DNA of 64,000 bases from Shewanella psychrophila. GTDB lineage: Bacteria; Pseudomonadota; Gammaproteobacteria; Enterobacterales; Shewanellaceae. The notes under the pieces are model-generated. The model saw only the letters and a program-made list of their open reading frames with translations. It searched no databases and had not been told where the DNA came from. Where the stretch lies: positions 4,030,001 to 4,094,000 of the forward strand of contig NZ_CP014782.1 of assembly GCF_002005305.1 (NCBI RefSeq). Direction: 5' to 3'. Below are positions 17,438 through 26,145 of the stretch, piece by piece (the stretch's first letter is position 1; each line of letters starts with the position of its first letter). The translations under genes were made by a program, and so were the position numbers.

Positions 17438-17496
17438 GGTTATCCTTCCTCGTTAATGGCTAAAGTCTACGAGGAGCGGCCATGGGGCTCATTAAC

Positions 17497-18048
17497 TTAT
17501 GTTAAGTTAAGGCGTTTTTTTATGCGGCTGTAACTAATAGGAGTCATCGCCAGATAGGAAGCTATCTGATAGTCCTTGATACGGTGCAGTAGGAAATCAT
17601 AATCACGGTGAAAGGCAAACACTCGTTGCTCGGGTGTTTTTAATAGCAAAAAGGCTTCTTTGCGTTCTTTAATCAACAGATGCTGCTCCAACTGCTGACG
17701 GTGATAATCGGCCCATTGGTGCTCTTGGACAGTCAATGTTCGATAGGCGGCTATCGATAGGCGCAACAAGTTACAGGGTTCAAGCGCTACTACACTATAA
17801 GGCAAAGGCTCATTACCGAGTAGGCTACGCATGCCATATATAACGTCCCCTTGCCAATAGAATTCTTTACAAAATTCTTTCCCCTCTGCGGTAACAAAAT
17901 ATGCGCACAACAAGCCCTGTTCAAGCCAATAGACATGTGTGGTCTTGTCACCACAATTAAACAGTTGTCGACCTTTAGCTAACCGGCACGAGTTAGAGTG
18001 GCCACTTCTTTCAAGTAAGAGCCTGAACTGTTCCGTCATCCCCTGCAC
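17497..18048 (-). CDS. Crp/Fnr-superfamily regulator (cyclic-nucleotide-binding fold)
   Basis: A 183-residue protein with an N-terminal cNMP-binding beta-roll (about 20-110: GRQLFNCGDKTTHVYWLEQGLLCAYF, GDVIYGMRSLLGNEP), a dimer helix, and a C-terminal helix-turn-helix (YQIASYLAMTPISYSRIKKRL). It resembles the large set of Crp-like proteins whose signal is unknown. It has no Fnr-type cysteine cluster, so oxygen sensing is unlikely. It is first in a leftward group with the ElaA-like and EamA genes, 59 bp upstream of the former. Confidence 0.85.
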   Translation of the reverse strand: MQGMTEQFRLLLERSGHSNSCRLAKGRQLFNCGDKTTHVYWLEQGLLCAYFVTAEGKEFCKEFYWQGDVIYGMRSLLGNEPLPYSVVALEPCNLLRLSIAAYRTLTVQEHQWADYHRQQLEQHLLIKERKEAFLLLKTPEQRVFAFHRDYDFLLHRIKDYQIASYLAMTPISYSRIKKRLNLT

Positions 18049-18211
18049 TTTGTTTCCCTGACTTTAACTGGCTGTAGGCGGATTTTCACTTGAATAGACC
18101 TTACTTATTAATGGAAAGTGCGATGACTGCAACCATAACAAGCAGCAGTAAGGAAAATCAAATATCCCCCCTGATTTCTGCAACCTGGATTCTCTTACGT
18201 ATAACGAGAAT

Positions 18212-18502
18212 TCAGGCTAGAGAGTCTAGAACTGGATAAGTATCAAATTCAACTCTTTCATAGGTTCCTTCATCGAGTTTGATGGTATGAAACTCTGGCT
18301 CTCCATCGTCGTTAATAAAGTTCATTTCAACCCATGTATAGTCAAACTCATCTATTAGCCATACTTTCCACAATAAATGTGATTCAATTAATCGCTGATA
18401 AATTTGATAGATCCTAAACAGCTCACACCCATGGTCATTAGAGGCTTGCTTCAAATCCTCAGGAAGAAGCGTAACTTTGACTAAATAATCAATTCTTTTC
18501 AT
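18212..18502 (-). CDS. Small hypothetical acidic protein
   Basis: A 96-residue protein beginning MKRIDYLVKVTLLPEDLKQA and ending FDTYPVLDSLA. It is rich in acidic and aromatic residues, with no signal peptide, membrane segment or family motif I recognise. It stands alone between the Crp-like gene and a hairpin repeat. The codon pattern looks ordinary, but evidence for expression is limited to the open frame and a weak upstream purine tract. Confidence 0.55.
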   Translation of the reverse strand: MKRIDYLVKVTLLPEDLKQASNDHGCELFRIYQIYQRLIESHLLWKVWLIDEFDYTWVEMNFINDDGEPEFHTIKLDEGTYERVEFDTYPVLDSLA

Positions 18503-18653
18503 TCATAATTCTCTGTGTCATTTCCCTTGCACTCATTGAAAACCTATTGAACTTTTGGGATAGAAGAAGCAAAGCGAATAAGATCAAGCAATCTTGAGAT
18601 GTGGTTGCAACCAGCCGCGACAAGGATGTCACGACCAAACTTACAAATACCAA

Positions 18654-18693
18654 GATGCTAACAAGCCCATCAGAGGATGGACTTGTTAGCATC
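18654..18693. repeat. Long hairpin repeat (GATGCTAACAAG / CTTGTTAGCATC)
   Basis: A 12-bp perfect stem extended by CCAT/ATGG around a short loop, just past the stop of the OsmC-YcaO gene. It resembles the hairpins of the repeats around gmhA. There is no T-run, so it is not a classic terminator; it may protect the 3' end of the transcript. Confidence 0.55.
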
Positions 18694-18715
18694 TAGCATT
18701 AAACATTTTAACCCA

Positions 18716-20902
18716 TTAATTAGATGCACTCGCCTTGCGGGCTTGATGAAGTTTTTTGTAGCTTTCAATCAGCCTTAGGTGCGGCTCTATGCCCTCTAGC
18801 TTCATGCTAGTCTTTGTCAGCCCAAAGAACTTAACTTCACCAGTGACTGAGCCAACGACACTATCCATGGTGTCTTCACCGAACATTCTATTGAAGTTAT
18901 GAATATAATGTTCGAGTTCCAACTCTTCATCTAAGCTAACCTCAAGCACAGCATGTACAGCTTGATAGAACAAGCCGCGTTCAACGGTATTATCGTTATA
19001 CTGCAGGAATTCGCCAACAAGCTCCATAGCGTCTTCAAGTTCGCCCAAGGCAAGGTAAATCAGGATCTTGAGTTCAATAATAGTTAACTGGCCCCAAGGA
19101 GTATTTTCATCAAATACAATGCCAATCAAGGTCGGAATATCAGTTTGGTTATCTAATTGACTCTCTTCGAGACGCTCTGCCAGACTGGCCAGCTCGTCAT
19201 CAGTTAACGAATGCAGGTTTAAGATATCTTCGCGATAATTGAGAGCTTTATTGGTGTTATCCCAAATAAGATCTTCTACCGGGTACACTTCTGAGTAGTC
19301 CGGCACTAAAATACGACAGACAGAGGCACCGAGCTGATCAAATTCAGCAATGTAAGCCTCTTTGCCTATATCTTTTAATATGCCAAACAAGCTCTCTGAT
19401 TCTTCTTGGTTAGTGCCTGAGAAGTCCCACTCACAAAACGCATAGTCATGGTTGCTACTGAAGAAGCGCCAGGAAATAACCCCGGTAGAATCGATAAAGT
19501 GATCGACAAAGTTTTCAGGTTCAGTGACCGTCATACTATCGAAGGTGGGTTTTGGTACGTCGTTTAGCCCTTCAAAGCTGCGACCTTGTAATAACTCGGT
19601 CAGACTACGCTCTAGCGCCACTTCTAAACTAGGATGAGCACCAAAAGAGGCAAATACCCCACCCGTTCTCGGGTTCATCAAGGTGACACACATAACCGGA
19701 AATTGGCCACCAAGGGACGCATCTTTAATCACAACAGGAAAGCCCTGTGCTTCTAGACCTTTTATGCCCGCTAGGATACTGGGATATTTTTCCAACACAT
19801 CCATGGGGACGTCCGGCAAGATAATTTCTTGTTCAATGATCTGTCTTTTAACCGCTCGCTCAAAAATTTCGGATAAGCATTGCACTTGGGCTTCTTGCAG
19901 GTTGTTACCCGCGCTCATACCGTTACTCAAGAACAGATTTTCGATCAAGTTCGACGGAAAATACGCTGTTTTACCGTCAGAATAACGAACATAAGGAATA
20001 GCGCATATACCACGATCAAGCATACCTGAGTTGGTATCGATGAGGTTTGAACCAGATAGTTCACCGTCTGAATTATAAATGTCTAAGCAGTAGTCATCTA
20101 AAATGCCAGTGGGTAGTGCGTCATCTTCTTCTAACTGAAACCACTTTTCATTGGGATAATGAACAAACTCACTGTTTGCTATATCTTCACCGAAAAATTG
20201 ATCGTTATAGAAGAAATTGCAATTTAGGCGCTCGATAAATTCACCAAGTGCCGAGCAAAGCGCGCTTTCTTTGGTTGCGCCTTTACCATTGGTGAAACAC
20301 ATAGGAGATGCTGCATCGCGAATATGCAAGGACCACACATTGGGTACTATATTGCGCCACGAAGATATCTCAATTTTCATGCCCAAGTCCGCTAACATGC
20401 CCGTCATGTTCGAGATGGTTTGTTCCAGTGGCAGATCTTTGCCCAAAATAAAGGTGCTCGCATCGCCATCGGGTTGTCCCATCAACATAGCATTAGCATC
20501 TTGGTCGAGATTTTCAACGGTTTCAATTTTAAATTCAGGCTCTGTTTGTACCACCTTTTTAACGGTACAGCGGTCTATCGAACGTAAGATGCCTTCTTTA
20601 TGCTTCTCTGAAATATCATCAGGAAGCTCTACCTGAATTTGAAAAATCTGGTTATAACGATCTTCGGGATCGACAATATTATTTTGTGACAGTCTGATGT
20701 TATCCGTTGGAATATCACGCGCTTTACAATACACCTTTACAAAGTAGGCCGCACAAAGCGCTGACGATGCTAAGAAATAATCAAAAGGGCTTGGCGCTGA
20801 ACCATCACCTTTGTAGCGGATAGGCTGGTCAGCTGTGACGGTAAAATCATCAAACTTTGCTTCCAGCCTAAGATTGTCGAGAAAATTAACTTTGATTTCC
20901 AT
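18716..20902 (-). CDS. OsmC-YcaO fusion protein
   Basis: A 728-residue cytoplasmic protein with three parts. Residues 1-130 are an OsmC-like peroxide-reductase domain with its two conserved cysteines (ALCAAYF and DRCTVKK). Residues about 160-530 form the YcaO domain with ATP/Mg-binding acidic helices (LGEFIERLNCNFF and EAQVQCLSEIFERAVKRQ). The last 200 residues are helical and repeat-like. YcaO enzymes activate peptide amide backbones with ATP, but the E. coli-type YcaO group to which this belongs has been tied to RimO-dependent ribosomal protein S12 methylthiolation without a known direct reaction. No precursor peptide or cyclodehydratase partner gene is nearby. It is monocistronic. Confidence 0.9.
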   Translation of the reverse strand: MEIKVNFLDNLRLEAKFDDFTVTADQPIRYKGDGSAPSPFDYFLASSALCAAYFVKVYCKARDIPTDNIRLSQNNIVDPEDRYNQIFQIQVELPDDISEKHKEGILRSIDRCTVKKVVQTEPEFKIETVENLDQDANAMLMGQPDGDASTFILGKDLPLEQTISNMTGMLADLGMKIEISSWRNIVPNVWSLHIRDAASPMCFTNGKGATKESALCSALGEFIERLNCNFFYNDQFFGEDIANSEFVHYPNEKWFQLEEDDALPTGILDDYCLDIYNSDGELSGSNLIDTNSGMLDRGICAIPYVRYSDGKTAYFPSNLIENLFLSNGMSAGNNLQEAQVQCLSEIFERAVKRQIIEQEIILPDVPMDVLEKYPSILAGIKGLEAQGFPVVIKDASLGGQFPVMCVTLMNPRTGGVFASFGAHPSLEVALERSLTELLQGRSFEGLNDVPKPTFDSMTVTEPENFVDHFIDSTGVISWRFFSSNHDYAFCEWDFSGTNQEESESLFGILKDIGKEAYIAEFDQLGASVCRILVPDYSEVYPVEDLIWDNTNKALNYREDILNLHSLTDDELASLAERLEESQLDNQTDIPTLIGIVFDENTPWGQLTIIELKILIYLALGELEDAMELVGEFLQYNDNTVERGLFYQAVHAVLEVSLDEELELEHYIHNFNRMFGEDTMDSVVGSVTGEVKFFGLTKTSMKLEGIEPHLRLIESYKKLHQARKASASN

Positions 20903-21201
20903 TGAATATATCCAGAATCGTGCGTTGCCAATCGGCGAGGTTATCTTAATTGCGTAGAATTATCGGTGTTTTTAACCCAATAGTCTTGGGTTAATTGCGT
21001 AAACGGGCTAAATAGGGGCGCTTAGAGTCAAACTTAGCCACAGCTAGGGGCATAAATATGTGATATTTGAATTAAATAACACATATTTTTGAATAGGCCA
21101 TCTAACAAATACTTGCTCTTGAGATGCCCTGCCCCTGTTGAACGTATCTTATGCTAATAGTGCATAAAGGGACTCCCCATAACAGTGGAGTCCCAATTTC
21201 A
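20903..21201. other. Non-coding stretch upstream of the OsmC-YcaO gene
   Basis: Contains the presumed promoter of the leftward OsmC-YcaO gene and a short hairpin (GGGACTCC / GGAGTCCC) near 21,169-21,194, just beyond the relic RND stop codon, which probably was that gene's terminator. Confidence 0.45.
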
Positions 21202-21360
21202 TTATTGTCGGCGTAATCGCTCAATAAGCTGACTGACAAAGACAAAGAATACAGGAACAAATATAACAGCTAAAATGGTACCGCTAAACATGCCGCCTAA
21301 TACACCTGTACCAATTGAGTTTTGCACCTCTGAGCTTGGCCCACTGGCGATATACAGAAG
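21202..21360 (-). pseudogene. Relic: C-terminal tail of an RND efflux pump
   Basis: The last 53 codons of an AcrB/MexB-type inner-membrane pump survive on the minus strand, including IASGPSSEVQNSIGTGVLGG, then MFSGTILAVIFVPVFFVFV and a stop after RLRRQ. This is the usual last transmembrane segment of the family. Reading upstream, similarity ends at about base 21,360, and an in-frame stop follows within seven codons. More than 950 residues of the pump are absent, so it is non-functional. Confidence 0.8.
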
Positions 21361-21668
21361 TATTATGCAGCCAACTTAACGGAAGTGCGCGTCAGTTGGT
21401 ACTTCAACTTCATTCGCACCTCCAGTATCTATACAGATATCCAGCACGACCCAAGTTTATATCTCTACAGCACACCGAAAGAAAGTGAGCAAAGCCTGGG
21501 CACTGAGATCCTCTACGGATACGGATACGGATACAAACTCAACCCACAAAGTGTGTTTTATCTGGGTTACTCAGACGGTGTGCAGTCAAACGTCAATATC
21601 GACTCTCTGAAACGAGATGAGCAAACCTCATACAAGACATGAAACTCAGTTATGCTTGGCTATTCTAA
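21361..21668 (+). pseudogene. Relic: C-terminal tail of a DUF5916-type protein
   Basis: On the plus strand, starting where the RND relic ends, the frame gives NLTEVRVSWYFNF, TDIQHDPSLYLYSTPKESEQ, YKLNPQSVFYLGYSDG, and then stops after TSYKT. A shift of frame at that point restores MKLSYAWLF and a stop, the usual C terminus of Shewanella DUF5916 proteins as I recall them. A triplicated TACGGA hexamer gives YGYGYGY where the family normally has a shorter run. It has no start region and at least one frameshift, so it is a relic. Confidence 0.65.
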
Positions 21669-22084
21669 CTTATGACTTATGGGTTTATTTGTGTACAAGT
21701 AAGCGAGCTGCTTTCCCAGCTAAAGGACACCGATTTAAGTGCCCCCTGCTTTGGGTGTCCTTGCAGGAACAATTCTCACCTTATAATTTAATTTCTATCC
21801 CAGTAAAAAGAACTTCCATCCAAAAGAAATTAAACCGTTAATAGATTTTTTAATTGACTAATTTTAAAGCTAACGCTTGACAAAAGTTAGGGTTGAAACT
21901 AATTTCCGAAAAAATATCAAAGTATTTTTCGACATTAACACCTCAGATTCAACATAGCGTTTACTCAAGAATAAACAAAACCTTACAACCCAGGACTTTC
22001 TAAATCCAAAGTAAAAAAAAATCTGTGACTGAGTTCTCGCTTTGGAATTTAATTTGATAGTTACAGCTCTAACCATTAGAGTTG
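21669..22084. other. Non-coding stretch upstream of the betI operator
   Basis: AT-rich with no supported gene; a 77-codon leftward frame has no motif and overlaps the promoter region of betI. It probably contains the bet promoter near its right end. Confidence 0.4.
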
Positions 22085-22110
22085 TAATTAATTGAACGTT
22101 CAATTAATTA
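22085..22110. promoter_or_regulatory. BetI operator candidate, 26-bp perfect palindrome
   Basis: The core AATTGAACGTTCAATT sits inside TAATTA arms, giving perfect symmetry over 26 bases, 27 bp before the betI ATG. TetR-family repressors bind such palindromes, and BetI classically represses its own bet operon in response to choline. Confidence 0.7.
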
Positions 22111-22136
22111 GTTAAAACACGGAAATTCGCTTTTTT

Positions 22137-22742
22137 ATGCCCAGGCCGCCAATGAAAGCTGTGAGACAACAGCAGCTAATCGACGCAACTTTAATCTCAG
22201 TTGAACGTCATGGTTTACACCACACCACAATTAACACTATCAGCGATCTAGCCGGCACATCATCCGGACTAATTAGTCACTATTTTGGTGGTAAACAAGG
22301 TCTGATCGAAGCGACGCTCAAGCATCTTCTCGACGAGCTTAAACAGGCCTTATTGAGCCGTACCTCAGGTAAAAAGCTGACCTCACTAGAGCGTCTACTT
22401 ATGATTGTCGAAGCCAATTTTACCGAGTTTCAACGTTCAACCCCAGCCACTAAGACCTGGTTAAGCTTCTGGTCCCAGGCGGTGCATGAACCAGGGTTAG
22501 CCAGGCTTCAACACATCAACAACCAACGTCTGTATAGCAATTTGCTATTTTCCTTTAAGCAATTACTTCCTGATATTGAGGCGATAACCGCTTCAAAACA
22601 GACTGCGGCTATGATTGACGGGTTTTGGCTACGAAGTGCATTGAGTGCATCCCCTGAGAAAGAATTCGAGCAAGCCCAATTATTATGTAAAGCCTTTATT
22701 GAGGCTGTAATCATCCAGCATGGAGAACATCAATGTCATTAG
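22137..22742 (+). CDS. betI: Choline-responsive repressor BetI
   Basis: A 201-residue TetR-family repressor matching BetI. The N terminus MPRPPMKAVRQQQLIDATL leads into the helix-turn-helix (TINTISDLAGTSSGLISHYFGGKQGLIEATL, about 30-60). The ligand domain has the BetI-typical RSTPATKTWLSFWSQAVHEPGLARLQHINN and a late AAMIDGFWLR. It normally represses the bet genes until choline is present. Its last bases overlap the start of betB by 10, so betI-betB-betA form one operon. The perfect palindrome just upstream is the likely autoregulatory site. Confidence 0.95.
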   Translation: MPRPPMKAVRQQQLIDATLISVERHGLHHTTINTISDLAGTSSGLISHYFGGKQGLIEATLKHLLDELKQALLSRTSGKKLTSLERLLMIVEANFTEFQRSTPATKTWLSFWSQAVHEPGLARLQHINNQRLYSNLLFSFKQLLPDIEAITASKQTAAMIDGFWLRSALSASPEKEFEQAQLLCKAFIEAVIIQHGEHQCH

Positions 22743-24196
22743 TTGTTTATCAAAATTATGTCCACGGACAATCTCTCTCCAATGACACAGGTGAAACCTT
22801 CGAAGTCATTAATCCGGCTACCGGAAAAGTCAGTTATTTAGTTGAAGTCGCTGATGAAAAGATTCAAAAAGCGGCCATGGAAAGTGCCAAATCAGGCTTT
22901 GCCATCTGGTCTAAGATGACCCCGATGGAACGTAGCCGCATTCTATTAAAAGCCGTAGCGATTTTACGTGACCGCAATGACGAGCTTGCCGCTATCGAAG
23001 TACAAGACACAGGTAAGCCTTGGCAGGAAGCGTCTGTAGTCGACGTGGTCACTGGAGCCGATTCCATCGAGTTTTTTGCCGGTCTTGCTCCAAGTATCGA
23101 AGGCAATCAGCAACAAGTTGGCGATGATTTCTATTACACCCGTCGTGAGCCATTAGGGATCTGTGCCGGTATAGGCGCATGGAACTATCCTTTGCAGATA
23201 GCCTGCTGGAAATCAGCACCGGCACTAGCCTGCGGTAATGTCATGATTTTTAAACCCTCAGAAGAGACGCCCCAAGGGGCACTTAAGCTGGCTGAAGTCT
23301 TCACTCAGGCAGGCGTACCCGATGGCGTATTTAACGTCGTTCAAGGTGATGGCCGAGTCGGCGCTTGGCTGACAGCCCATGAGGATATAGCCAAGGTGTC
23401 TTTCACCGGAGAAGTGGGTACAGGTAAAAAAGTGATGGCCGCTGCAGCGGGCTCACTAAAAGAAGTGACCATGGAGCTTGGTGGTAAGTCACCTCTGATC
23501 ATCTTCAATGATGCTGATGTCGACAATGCGGTATCTGCAGCCATGTTAGGTAACTTCTACACTCAAGGTGAAGTCTGTACTAACGGCACTCGGGTATTTG
23601 TCCAAGAAGAGATTTATCCACGCTTTATCGAAAAGCTACTTGAGCGCACGCAAAATAATATGGTTTGCGGTGATCCCATGGATCCTGCCACGAATTTTGG
23701 CGCACTTATTTCCAAGAGCCATCAAGCAAAAGTGCTCGAATATATCGAGATAGGCAAGGCAGAAGGCGCGCACTTGCTTACGGGCGGCCAAGCTTTACAA
23801 CCAGGAAATGCCCCCAATGGTTTCTTCGTCGCCCCAACTATCTTTACTCAGTGCACCGACGAGATGACCTTGAGTAAAGAAGAAATCTTCGGTCCTGTGA
23901 TGTCGGTACTGACCTTTACTGATGAAGACGAGGTGATCAAACGCGCCAACGATACCCGTTTGGGCTTAGCCGCTGGTGTCTTTACCCAAGATATCACCCG
24001 TGCCCATCGCGTTATCCATCAACTCGAAGCTGGTATTTGCTGGATAAATGCCTATGGCGCCTCTCCTGCTGAGATGCCAGTTGGCGGATACAAGATGTCA
24101 GGCATTGGTCGTGAAAACGGCAGTGAGACCTTGAAAGCCTATACTCAAATTAAAGCTGTGTATGTTGGTATGCAGTCACTGGAAAGCCCGTTTTAA
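22733..24196 (+). CDS. betB: Betaine-aldehyde dehydrogenase BetB
   Basis: This NAD(P)+-dependent enzyme oxidises betaine aldehyde to glycine betaine, an osmoprotectant. The 487-residue aldehyde dehydrogenase has the cofactor-binding SFTGEVGTGKKVM, the catalytic glutamate in MELGGKSPLIIF, and the catalytic cysteine in GEVCTNGTRVF. PAEMPVGGYKMSGIGRENG near the C terminus is typical of BetB. It is placed between betI (overlapping) and betA (3 bp gap), consistent with a single transcript. Confidence 0.96.
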   Translation: MSLVVYQNYVHGQSLSNDTGETFEVINPATGKVSYLVEVADEKIQKAAMESAKSGFAIWSKMTPMERSRILLKAVAILRDRNDELAAIEVQDTGKPWQEASVVDVVTGADSIEFFAGLAPSIEGNQQQVGDDFYYTRREPLGICAGIGAWNYPLQIACWKSAPALACGNVMIFKPSEETPQGALKLAEVFTQAGVPDGVFNVVQGDGRVGAWLTAHEDIAKVSFTGEVGTGKKVMAAAAGSLKEVTMELGGKSPLIIFNDADVDNAVSAAMLGNFYTQGEVCTNGTRVFVQEEIYPRFIEKLLERTQNNMVCGDPMDPATNFGALISKSHQAKVLEYIEIGKAEGAHLLTGGQALQPGNAPNGFFVAPTIFTQCTDEMTLSKEEIFGPVMSVLTFTDEDEVIKRANDTRLGLAAGVFTQDITRAHRVIHQLEAGICWINAYGASPAEMPVGGYKMSGIGRENGSETLKAYTQIKAVYVGMQSLESPF

Positions 24197-24199
24197 GAT

Positions 24200-25900
24200 A
24201 TGAATATGACAAATACTCAGACACAAAAACAATCCGAATACGATTACATCATAGTTGGCGCAGGCAGTGCGGGTTGTGTACTAGCCAACCGACTGTCGGA
24301 AAACCCGGCGAACAAGGTACTCTTATTAGAAACGGGAGGCAGTGATAGAAGCATCTTTATCCAGATGCCGACAGCCCTGTCGATCCCGATGAACAGTGCC
24401 AAATATGCATGGCAATTTGAGACTGAGGCCGAGCCTCACCTGGACAATCGCCGCATGCATTGTCCACGCGGAAAAGTATTAGGCGGCTCCTCTTCTATCA
24501 ATGGCATGGTCTATGTGAGAGGTCATGCCCGTGATTTCGATGAGTGGCAGCAAAGCGGCGCAAAAGATTGGGATTATGCCCATTGCTTGCCCTACTTCAA
24601 GAAAGCCGAAAGCTGGGCCTTTGGCGAGAATGAGTACCGTGGTGATGCGGGACCTCTGGCGGTCAATAACGGCAATAATATGAAGAACCCTTTATATCAG
24701 GCCTTCGTGGATGCGGGTGTCGATGCCGGATATTTAGCAACAGCAGATTATAACGGTGCTCAGCAGGAAGGCTTTGGCCCTATGCATATGACCATCAAAA
24801 ATGGCGTTCGTTGGTCTACAGCCAATGCATACCTGAGACCGGCCATGAAGCGCAGTAATCTGACTGTGGTCACCTATGCTCTGGTACATAAGGTCTTATT
24901 CCAAGGTAAAAAAGCGGTCGGTGTTCGTTATGAGCGCAAAGGCAAGACAATTGATATCGAATGCAACAATGAAGTGGTCCTCAGTGCGGGTTCTATCGGC
25001 TCGCCTCACATTTTGCAGTTATCCGGTATTGGTGAGGCAGATACGCTAGCCAAGGCAGGTATTGAGCAGGTCCATGAATTACCTGGTGTTGGTGAAAATC
25101 TACAAGATCATCTCGAGTTTTATTTTCAGTTTAAGTGTCTTAAGCCCATTTCACTCAATGGCAAACTCGATCCACTGAATAAACTGTTTATCGGTACCCG
25201 CTGGATCTTAAACAAGTCTGGCTTGGGCGCGACAAACCACTTCGAGTCTTGTGGCTTTATTCGTTCCAAACCAGGCCTTGAATGGCCAGATCTGCAATAT
25301 CACTTCCTGCCAGCAGCCATGCGTTATGACGGTAAAGAGGCTTTTGCGGGGCACGGTTTCCAGGTTCATATCGGTCACAACAAGCCAAAGAGTCGCGGTG
25401 CAGTCAAGGTCGTATCCAGCGATCCCCACACGGCTCCTAGTATTCAATTTAACTATTTATCTCACCAAGATGATATTGAAGGCTTCCGCGCTTGTGTACG
25501 TTTAACCCGAGAAGTCATTAATCAGCCTGGACTAGATGAGTACCGCGGCGAAGAGATCCAGCCAGGAATTTCGGTTCAAACCGATGCAGAGATTGATACC
25601 TTCGTTAGAAGTTCGGTCGAGAGCGCATACCACCCTTCATGTTCATGCAAGATGGGCGAAGATGCCATGGCTGTAGTGGACTCAGAAACCAGAGTACATG
25701 GTATCCAAGGGCTTAGGGTAGTTGATTCATCGATTTTCCCCACTATTCCCAATGGCAATCTAAACTCACCCACAATCATGGTGGCCGAGCGCGCAGCCGA
25801 TCTTATTTTAGGCAATGCGACTCTGACAGCAAGTACGGCCCCCGTTACCTTAGCCAGTGATTGGCAACAGAAACAAAGGCTAAACCCGCCGAAAAGATAA
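24200..25900 (+). CDS. betA: Choline dehydrogenase BetA
   Basis: A membrane-associated FAD enzyme of the GMC family that oxidises choline to betaine aldehyde. The 566-residue protein has the N-terminal dinucleotide motif YIIVGAGSAGCVLANRLSE (about 16-34), the GMC signature GGSSSINGMVYVRGHARDFDEW, and the active-site His region SAYHPSCSCKMG followed by NGNLNSPTIMVAERAADLI. A second in-frame ATG two codons in is an alternative start. It is the third gene of the bet operon; a 245-bp gap separates it from the transporter gene that follows. Confidence 0.96.
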   Translation: MNMTNTQTQKQSEYDYIIVGAGSAGCVLANRLSENPANKVLLLETGGSDRSIFIQMPTALSIPMNSAKYAWQFETEAEPHLDNRRMHCPRGKVLGGSSSINGMVYVRGHARDFDEWQQSGAKDWDYAHCLPYFKKAESWAFGENEYRGDAGPLAVNNGNNMKNPLYQAFVDAGVDAGYLATADYNGAQQEGFGPMHMTIKNGVRWSTANAYLRPAMKRSNLTVVTYALVHKVLFQGKKAVGVRYERKGKTIDIECNNEVVLSAGSIGSPHILQLSGIGEADTLAKAGIEQVHELPGVGENLQDHLEFYFQFKCLKPISLNGKLDPLNKLFIGTRWILNKSGLGATNHFESCGFIRSKPGLEWPDLQYHFLPAAMRYDGKEAFAGHGFQVHIGHNKPKSRGAVKVVSSDPHTAPSIQFNYLSHQDDIEGFRACVRLTREVINQPGLDEYRGEEIQPGISVQTDAEIDTFVRSSVESAYHPSCSCKMGEDAMAVVDSETRVHGIQGLRVVDSSIFPTIPNGNLNSPTIMVAERAADLILGNATLTASTAPVTLASDWQQKQRLNPPKR

Positions 25901-26145
25901 TACGTCTGAAGCCTTGTTAATTCGAGGCATGAAATGAGGACACCAGGTTTAAGGTCAACCTGAGCCATATAGGCTAAATGGCCCCATTAACGCCAAGTTC
26001 AATTTATCAATCCTTAAACTTTGTCGCATCGATGTTTAAGGCTTGGGGAATTCTTACAAGCTTAATATCTTGTTCCTTGGCATTCTTAGAATAATAAAAG
26101 GACTAAAACTATGTTTTACCAGAATATTAAGACAGGAGAACTATA

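Noticed and set aside
18489..18692. 67-codon leftward frame over a hairpin repeat
   Set aside because: It covers the palindromic repeat and ends in the start of the next gene; it looks like repeat sequence, not a gene.
18212..21201. Possible RiPP cluster around the YcaO protein
   Set aside because: The neighbours show no precursor peptide, leader-recognition domain, dehydrogenase or export gene; the YcaO belongs to the OsmC-fused type.
21514..21534. Triplicated TACGGA hexamer considered as a CRISPR or phase-variation repeat
   Set aside because: Only three units in a degraded gene, no spacers; explained by repeat expansion in a pseudogene.
21870..22103. 77-codon leftward frame upstream of betI
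   Set aside because: AT-rich, no motif, and it overlaps the BetI operator; probably chance.
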